Assembly: GCA_030057555.1 (NCBI GenBank)
Contig: JASGUU010000056.1
Coordinates: 1-38,724, forward strand
DNA: 38,724 nt
Direction: 5' to 3'
DNA from: Bacillota bacterium
GTDB taxonomy: Bacteria; Bacillota; Clostridia; Saccharofermentanales; Fastidiosipilaceae
Shown here: piece after piece, positions 33,560 through 38,724 of the stretch
Position numbering within the stretch: the first letter of the stretch is position 1
Layout of the letters: every line of letters begins with the position of its first letter
Made by a program: the position numbers and the translations under genes
The notes under the pieces: generated by a model
The model's input: the letters and a program-made list of their open reading frames with translations, nothing else
What the model was told of the DNA's origin: nothing
The model's database searches: none

Positions 33560-34849
33560 CTAGAGACGGCTCGTGCGCGGGATCAGCTGTTCGCGGCCGG
33601 GGCCGTTGCCCACCAGCGTGATCGGCACGCCGAGTTCCTGCTCGATGAAGTCAACATAGTTCCGGCAGGCCTCGGGCAGATCCTCGTAGCGCCGGATGCT
33701 GCGGATGTCACAGCGCCAGCCGGGGAAATTCTGCAGGACGGGTTTCGCGCGCTCGAGGCGGGTGGTGACGGGGAAGTTGCGGACAATCTCGCCATCGATC
33801 TCATAGGCAACACAGACCGGTATCTCATCGAGGTAGCCGAGGGCGTCGACAATGGTCAACACGACATCGGTGGCACCCTGGATACGGCAGCCATAGCGTG
33901 ACGCGACGCAGTCGAACCAGCCCATGCGGCGTGGGCGCCCGGTGGTGGCGCCGAACTCACCGGCATCCCCGCCACGACGGCGCAGCTCGTCCGCTTCCTC
34001 GCCGAAGATTTCGGAGACGAAGGCGCCGGCACCGACGGCTGAGGAGTAGGCCTTGACCACAGCGGTGATCTGCTGGATGGCGTAGGGCGGCAGGCCGGCA
34101 CCGATGGCGCCGAAGGCCGCCAGCGTGGAGGACGAGGTGACCATCGGGTAGATGCCGTGGTCGGGATCCTTCAGGGCGCCGAGCTGGCCCTCCAGGAGGA
34201 TTTCCTGGCCGTCGCGCCAGGCACGGTCGAGGAAGACCCCGACGTCCGTGACATGGGGGGCGATCTGGTCGCGCCAGTCCATCAGGGTGTCGAAGATGGT
34301 GTCGGGGTCGATGGGGTCTTTGCCATAGAGATGCTTGAGAATAATGTTCTTCTCCTCCAGCACCGTCTCGAGGCGGGCACGGAGCTTCTCTTCGGGCAGG
34401 AAGAGCTCGGAGACCTGAAAACCCTTCTTCGCATACTTGTCGGCATAGAAGGGCGAGATGCCGGACTTCGTCGAACCATAGCTGCGGCCACCCAGGTGCT
34501 CCTCCTGATAGCGGTCCAGGTCGATGTGATAGGGCATGACCATCTGGGCGCGGTCGGATACCAGAATGTGGGGCAGGACAACGTCCTGTGCCCGCACCGC
34601 GGCGAGCTCGGCCATGAATTTGGGGATGTCGAGGGCGACACCGGGACCGATGATGTTGGTGACATCGGGGTGGAAAATGCCGCTCGGCAGGGTGTGGAGG
34701 GCAAACTTGCCAAATTCGTTGATGATGGTGTGACCGGCATTGGCGCCGCCCTGATAGCGGACGACGACGTCGGCGGTGGCAGCCAGGGCGTCGGTCAGCT
34801 TCCCCTTCCCTTCATCGCCCCAGTTGGCTCCTACAATGGCTCTGACCAT
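33560..34849 (-). CDS. purA: Adenylosuccinate synthase
   Basis: 429 residues, normal length. It joins IMP and aspartate using GTP to give adenylosuccinate, the first committed step to AMP. The GTP/catalytic loop is GANWGDEGKGK (residues 7-17; Asp12 is the catalytic base), with His41 in NAGHTI. KSGISPFYADK and TTGRPRRMGWFD are further family signatures. ATG 34849 has AAGGAG seven bases upstream. It is the last gene of the aldo/keto reductase-purB-purA run and begins 63 bases after the purB stop. Confidence 0.97.
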   Translation of the reverse strand: MVRAIVGANWGDEGKGKLTDALAATADVVVRYQGGANAGHTIINEFGKFALHTLPSGIFHPDVTNIIGPGVALDIPKFMAELAAVRAQDVVLPHILVSDRAQMVMPYHIDLDRYQEEHLGGRSYGSTKSGISPFYADKYAKKGFQVSELFLPEEKLRARLETVLEEKNIILKHLYGKDPIDPDTIFDTLMDWRDQIAPHVTDVGVFLDRAWRDGQEILLEGQLGALKDPDHGIYPMVTSSSTLAAFGAIGAGLPPYAIQQITAVVKAYSSAVGAGAFVSEIFGEEADELRRRGGDAGEFGATTGRPRRMGWFDCVASRYGCRIQGATDVVLTIVDALGYLDEIPVCVAYEIDGEIVRNFPVTTRLERAKPVLQNFPGWRCDIRSIRRYEDLPEACRNYVDFIEQELGVPITLVGNGPGREQLIPRTSRL

Positions 34850-34912
34850 GCTTTTTCTCCTTAGTTTCGCTTGCTTGTATTTGTGGCTGGCGGGCGCTGT
34901 CTGCTGCGGCCG

Positions 34913-36343
34913 CTAGATTGTGATATCGGAGGACCCGATGTCGGCCGGGCCGGCTGCGTCGAGCAGGGGCCGGACCACCCGGGCCAGGTAGTCACGGGTC
35001 TGCTGCGGGGCGAGACCGACGAAACGCTGCGGGTCGAGAGCGGCAGCGAGTCCTGTGGCCGTCATCGGGAAGTCGGGATCCGCCTCCAGCCGTTCCAGGA
35101 GATCGTTCGTGCCGTCGCCCGTGCGGACGCGCCCGGCCGCCGCCATCGAGTGGACGCGGATGCGCTCGTGCAGCAGCTGGCGGTCGCCGCCGGCGCGCAC
35201 GCCGTCCATCAGCAGGGCCTCGGTCGCCATGAATGGCAGCTCGGCGTCGAGGTTGCGGCGGATCACCTGCTCGTGGACGACGAGGCCCCCGGCGACGTTG
35301 ATAACAAGGTCCAGAACGGCGTCGGTGGCGAGGCAGCCCTCGGGAATTGTCACGCGGCGGTTCGAGGAATCGTCAAGTGTGCGCTCGAACCACTGCCCGG
35401 CAACCGTCAGGGCCGCGTTCTGGGGCAGCGACATGACATAGCGGGCGATGCCGGCGATGCGCTCGGAGCGCATGGGATTACGCTTGTAGGCCATCGCCGA
35501 AGAACCGACCTGCTGCCGGCCGAAGGGCTCCTCGACCTCGTGCAGATGCTGCAGCAGGCGGATGTCATTCGAAAACTTCGCCGCCGACTGGGCAATGCCG
35601 GAGAGCAGATCGAGCAGGCGGCTGTCGATCTTCCGCGTATAGGTCTGGCCGCTGACATCGATGACGCGGGGGAAGCCCATGCGCCTGGCGATCTGGCGGT
35701 CGAGCTCGAGCACACGTTCGGCGTCACCGTCAAAGAGTTCGAGGAAGGAGGCCTGAGTGCCGGTGGTGCCCTTCGAACCGAGCAGCGGCAGCCAGTCCCT
35801 GAAGCGCCGGAGCTCCTCGTAGTCGAGGATGAAGTCCTGCAGCCAGAGCGTCGCGCGCTTGCCAACCGTCGTCGGCTGGGCCGCCTGGAAGTGGGTGTAG
35901 CCGAGGCAGGCGAGATCGCTGTATGTTTCTGCAAAGTCTGCCAGCACCCCGATGATCCGCAGCAGTTTGGCCCCGAGCAGATCGAGGGCGTCGCGCATCA
36001 GGATGAGTTCGGTGTTGTCACCGACATAGCAGGAGGTGGCGCCGAGGTGCAGAATCGGGCCGGCGAGCGGGCACTGGTCGGCCCAGGCGCGGATGTGGGC
36101 CATGACATCATGGCGCAGTTCGCGTTCATAGGCCTCTGCGACCTCGAGATTGAGATCGTCGACATGGGCGTGCAGCTCGTCCAGCTGTGCTTCGCTGATT
36201 TCGAGGCCAAGCTCGGCCTGGGCCTCAGCCAGGGCCAGCCAGAGACGGCGCCAGGTGGTGAAGCGGTTTCGCGGCGAGAAGATCTGCTGCATCTCCCGGG
36301 AGCCATAACGGCTGCCAAAGGGGCTCTGATATCGATCCGACAT
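34913..36343 (-). CDS. purB: Adenylosuccinate lyase
   Basis: 476 residues from ATG 36343. It removes fumarate from adenylosuccinate (to AMP) and from SAICAR in purine synthesis. It begins SDRYQSPFGSRYGSREMQQI, has the catalytic His region GYTHFQAAQPTTVGKR and the signature loop GSSAMAYKRNPMRSERI, and the length is closer to the long ADSL form than to the ~430-residue short form. The open frame extends upstream into the reductase gene, but the homology starts at MSDRY. The start lies only four bases after the reductase stop and has a weak ribosome binding site, so translation is probably coupled. PurA follows. Confidence 0.95.
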   Translation of the reverse strand: MSDRYQSPFGSRYGSREMQQIFSPRNRFTTWRRLWLALAEAQAELGLEISEAQLDELHAHVDDLNLEVAEAYERELRHDVMAHIRAWADQCPLAGPILHLGATSCYVGDNTELILMRDALDLLGAKLLRIIGVLADFAETYSDLACLGYTHFQAAQPTTVGKRATLWLQDFILDYEELRRFRDWLPLLGSKGTTGTQASFLELFDGDAERVLELDRQIARRMGFPRVIDVSGQTYTRKIDSRLLDLLSGIAQSAAKFSNDIRLLQHLHEVEEPFGRQQVGSSAMAYKRNPMRSERIAGIARYVMSLPQNAALTVAGQWFERTLDDSSNRRVTIPEGCLATDAVLDLVINVAGGLVVHEQVIRRNLDAELPFMATEALLMDGVRAGGDRQLLHERIRVHSMAAAGRVRTGDGTNDLLERLEADPDFPMTATGLAAALDPQRFVGLAPQQTRDYLARVVRPLLDAAGPADIGSSDITI

Positions 36344-36347
36344 GGTT

Positions 36348-37409
36348 CTAGCGACTGCGGCTGGTCGCCGCGCTCTGGAAGTAGTCGATGTTGGGCCCGA
36401 TGGCATCCAGCACGGGTTTCGAGGCACAGTCGAGGCGCTCCATTGCAGCGGCCGGGATGACGAGGTCGGCCGCGGCGGCGTTGGCCTCGATCTGGGCCAG
36501 ACTGCTGGCACCAACGAGGGTCGAGGCTACGACTTCATTCTGCATGGACCAGGCGATGGCGAGCTGAGCCATCGTGACGCCGAGCTCGCCCGCGAGTTCA
36601 CGCAGCGTGCCGAGGACGACATAGACCTCGTCTTCGGCGCCGGGGCCGCCATGGGTGACCAGATCGTTGCCGCTGCCTGAGGCGTACTGGCGGGTGCGGC
36701 GCCGCTGCGGCGGCAGATCCTCGATGCGCTTGAGACGATCGCTGAAGAGGCCCTGCATCAGGGACATGTAGCTGATGATCCGGATGCCGTGCTCGCGGCA
36801 CCAGGGCATAACATCGATCTCAGCCCCGCGGGTGACGAGGCTGTACGCGACCTGATTGACACTGGGCGTGAAGCCGAGGGCGTCCAGTTCCCGCAGCTGC
36901 TCGATGCCGAAGTTTGACACGCCCCAGGTGCGGATGAGACCTTCCTGGCGGGCGTTTTCGAGCTCCGTGCAGACCTCCTCGAGGGTCCGCAGTTCGCCGG
37001 CGGCAGTCCGGCGCCTCGCCTCCTCGCCCCGTGGCCCGTTCCACATCGCCGTCAACGGCCAGTGCAGCATGTAGACATCGATGTAGTCGGTCTCGAGGCG
37101 CCTGAGGCTGGCCTCGAGCGAGGCCCGGGTGCGTCCCTCCTCGGCGTTCCCCGGCTGCACCTTCGAGCCGATGAGTACCTCATGGCGGCGGCCGGCGAGG
37201 GCACGGGCGAGCGAAACCTCGCTGGCCCCGTCATTGTAGGCCTCGGCTGTGTCGAAGAAATTGACGCCAAGTTCAATGGCGCGGGCGATGATGCGGTCGG
37301 TATCGGCCTGTTCACGCGGTCCCCAGTATGCGGAACCGCCCAGAGGCCAGCAGCCGTGACCGAGAACACTGAGTCCCGTGTCCAGATGGCGTATCGCTCT
37401 TTGTTTCAT
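36348..37409 (-). CDS. Aldo/keto reductase
   Basis: 353 residues of the AKR superfamily, closest in layout to the voltage-gated channel beta-subunit-like / YghZ group. The catalytic tetrad is visible: Asp in NFFDTAEAYNDG, Tyr in the same motif, Lys in VLIGSKV and His in VYMLHWPLT. The NADP-binding part appears late (STLVGASSLAQIEANA). ATG 37409 has GAGGAG upstream. It heads the operon with purB and purA. A metabolic link to purine synthesis is not obvious, and the reductase may simply share the promoter. Confidence 0.92.
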   Translation of the reverse strand: MKQRAIRHLDTGLSVLGHGCWPLGGSAYWGPREQADTDRIIARAIELGVNFFDTAEAYNDGASEVSLARALAGRRHEVLIGSKVQPGNAEEGRTRASLEASLRRLETDYIDVYMLHWPLTAMWNGPRGEEARRRTAAGELRTLEEVCTELENARQEGLIRTWGVSNFGIEQLRELDALGFTPSVNQVAYSLVTRGAEIDVMPWCREHGIRIISYMSLMQGLFSDRLKRIEDLPPQRRRTRQYASGSGNDLVTHGGPGAEDEVYVVLGTLRELAGELGVTMAQLAIAWSMQNEVVASTLVGASSLAQIEANAAAADLVIPAAAMERLDCASKPVLDAIGPNIDYFQSAATSRSR

Positions 37410-37610
37410 ACTTCTCCTCTTTCCGTCGGGGCGGCTGCGAGCGGCACACGATCGCGAAAGCGCCCTCGAACCACTTCATCATAGCAGAGAAAGGCCGCCA
37501 TTCCGGTGCCGCTGCTGCCTGGAGGATGCACGTCAGAAATGTCGGGAAGCCGGTTAGCATGCCAGGAGAACGGCTGGCAAGGGGAAAATAGCAACTTGCG
37601 TACTTCTGGT

Positions 37611-37806
37611 GGTCAAAACGAAGAGTAATCCAAAAAAAGATTTGGATTACTCGCCATCTTGACCATGAAGGGGGCGTTTCTGGTCAAAACGAAGAGTAAT
37701 CCAAAAAAAGATTTGGATTACTCGCTGTCTTGACCAAAAAAGGGCCATTTCTGGTCAAAACGAAGAGTAATCCAAAAAAAGATTTGGAAAAGTCCCCATC
37801 TTGACC
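37611..37806. repeat. Three 54-bp nested-hairpin units spaced by 17 bp
   Basis: Units at 37611-37664, 37682-37735 and 37753-37806 (period 71 bp). Each has outer arms GGTCAA/TTGACC and an inner perfect stem GAGTAATCCAAA / TTTGGATTACTC. The third unit has lost the right inner arm (GGAAAAGTCCCC) but keeps the outer arms. The 17-bp spacers resemble each other and end in TTTCT. It lies between the divergent reductase and ABC transporter genes. Unit and spacer sizes do not fit CRISPR. Confidence 0.95.
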
Positions 37807-38540
37807 ACAAAGAAGGGCGCGCCGCGGCACGGCGCGCTGCTTATCGGGATCCCCTTTATCACACGGCATCAGGGAAACAGAACCTGGATCGCTTCGCAAT
37901 CTCCTGGCACGTGCCAGGTCGTGCCTGTCAGTCTCGCTGCCAGCTATCCTATCGCATGCCAATCACATTCCGGCAGTTTGTGAACTGGCCGTTACACTGG
38001 CAAATGGAGAAGGGATCTTCCATATACCTGCATGCCAGCTACGCTTAAACTTCGGTGTTTCAGGTCTTTGAGGAACGGCTGGGAAAAAGGCTGTGCTCGT
38101 CCCGACAAATAAGACGTGCACTAAAATGCGGCTGTCCGGCTGTCTGGCTTCCCGTAACATCTGCCCTCTGGTGCTGCCGGCCGCGGCGTGCTATCCTCTT
38201 CGCGGTATGTCCAGGGCCACCTGGATACAGATTCCAGACAAGCGACTGACGATTCGTTTCAGAAGACGGAGGGGAGCCCATGAGCCTTAGACGGAGACTG
38301 CGTATTACGCGCATGAACTGAAGCCGGCGATGTCCGGTGCCGGTCCGATTTACCGCACCGCCGCCTGATCCCCCTGCCCGTCGCCGCTTCTGCTTCATCT
38401 TCATTCTCATACCAGCCTGCTGCCGGCCGCCCCAAATCCAGGCGGTGCCTGTCGCTGTGGCGCCATTCAAACGTGGCCCACTGTGCCTGCACGGGACAGA
38501 CTTATCCCGCCGGACGGCTTCAGTTTGAAAGTAGTCTTTT
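37807..38540. other. Gene-free stretch upstream of the ABC transporter
   Basis: More than 700 bases with no frame I can assign to a protein family and no tRNA or convincing promoter. Short open frames overlap on both strands without ribosome binding sites. It may contain further decayed gene or repeat material. Confidence 0.35.
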
Positions 38541-38724
38541 ATGCGTGAACTCTACCGCCGCATGCGCTGGTTTCTGCTGGAATACCGCGCCCCCTATACC
38601 ATCTCCATCCTCTTCATGCTGGCGAACGCCGCCCTCGGCGTCATCCCGGCCTGGGCGGTCGGCTACCTCGCTGACCGCATCATCCACGGCGACATCGAAC
38701 TCGGGCGCTTCCTGCTCTACGTCG
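38541..38724 (+). CDS. ABC exporter, N-terminal fragment cut by the window edge
   Basis: 61 residues visible from ATG 38541: a basic start RELYRRMRWFLLEYRAPY, then membrane helix TISILFMLANAALGVIPAWA and VGYLADRIIHGDIELGRFLL. This is the typical first transmembrane helix and loop of MdlA/MdlB-type half-transporters (type 1 ABC exporters). The ATPase half lies outside the window. No strong ribosome binding site is seen just before the ATG. Confidence 0.75.
   Translation, partial: MRELYRRMRWFLLEYRAPYTISILFMLANAALGVIPAWAVGYLADRIIHGDIELGRFLLYV

Noticed and set aside
36344-36514. N-terminal extension of adenylosuccinate lyase
   Set aside because: It overlaps the reductase gene and has no homology; the family start MSDRYQSPF is at 36343.
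37611-37806. CRISPR array
   Set aside because: Three 54-bp palindromic units with 17-bp spacers that resemble each other; spacer length and similarity do not fit CRISPR and no cas genes are present.

Overview
This window looks like a chromosomal piece of a mostly GC-rich Bacillota (Clostridia-like) genome. The grounds are a T-box leader in front of an aspartyl-tRNA synthetase/amidotransferase operon, a clostridial-type ECF sigma factor remnant, a MaoC-SDR fusion remnant, frequent GTG/TTG starts behind strong Shine-Dalgarno sites, and one firmicute-type small membrane protein. I see no rRNA, tRNA, CRISPR array, transposase or phage gene. The exact genus cannot be read from the sequence.

Layout. 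1-1500 is an AT-richer scrap region: a sigma factor whose DNA-binding end is replaced by short repeats, plus fragments of two other genes. 1.5-3.5 kb (minus) holds a patatin-like lipase and a nucleotidyltransferase-domain protein. 3.6-7.7 kb (plus) is a tight three-gene operon: a ROK kinase fused to a GmhA-type SIS domain, a B12-binding-like radical SAM protein and a GNAT-like protein. 8.1-13.2 kb (minus) is a T-box-controlled operon, lower in GC than its neighbours: AspRS fused to GatC, a GatA homologue that has lost its whole Ser-cis-Ser-Lys triad, and GatB. 13.2-15.2 kb (minus) carries a Gfo/Idh/MocA oxidoreductase, a SRPBCC protein and a methyltransferase pseudogene. A 60-bp tandem array and a UroD-family methyltransferase-like gene follow. 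17.5-25.6 kb (minus) holds a GH9 glycosidase without a signal peptide, a large MalT-like ATPase/TPR/BTAD regulator, a frameshifted beta-lactamase-like serine hydrolase and a membrane-anchored alpha/beta hydrolase. 26.4-27.9 kb (plus) is a secreted 5'-nucleotidase. 28.5-33.3 kb holds a small membrane protein, a SixA-type phosphatase, an inositol monophosphatase and a copper ATPase fused through an 11-residue tandem repeat to CopZ. 33.5-37.4 kb (minus) is aldo/keto reductase-purB-purA. The right edge starts an ABC transporter.

The genes in the blocks work as follows. AspRS-GatC, GatA-like and GatB belong to the indirect route to Asn-tRNA(Asn) (Asp is charged, then amidated), and the leader can plausibly sense uncharged tRNA(Asn). 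PurB and PurA make the two adenylosuccinate steps of AMP synthesis. CopA/CopZ export and carry copper. The ROK-SIS/radical SAM/GNAT operon suggests modification of a phosphosugar-derived molecule, but its product is unknown.

The most unusual points are the triad-less GatA in an otherwise normal-looking amidotransferase operon, the CopA-repeat-CopZ fusion with a strong internal ribosome binding site for CopZ alone, the ROK-SIS operon, and at least five distinct families of short structured repeats filling the intergenic spaces. Several genes show internal deletions or frameshifts, so the region is actively losing accessory genes.
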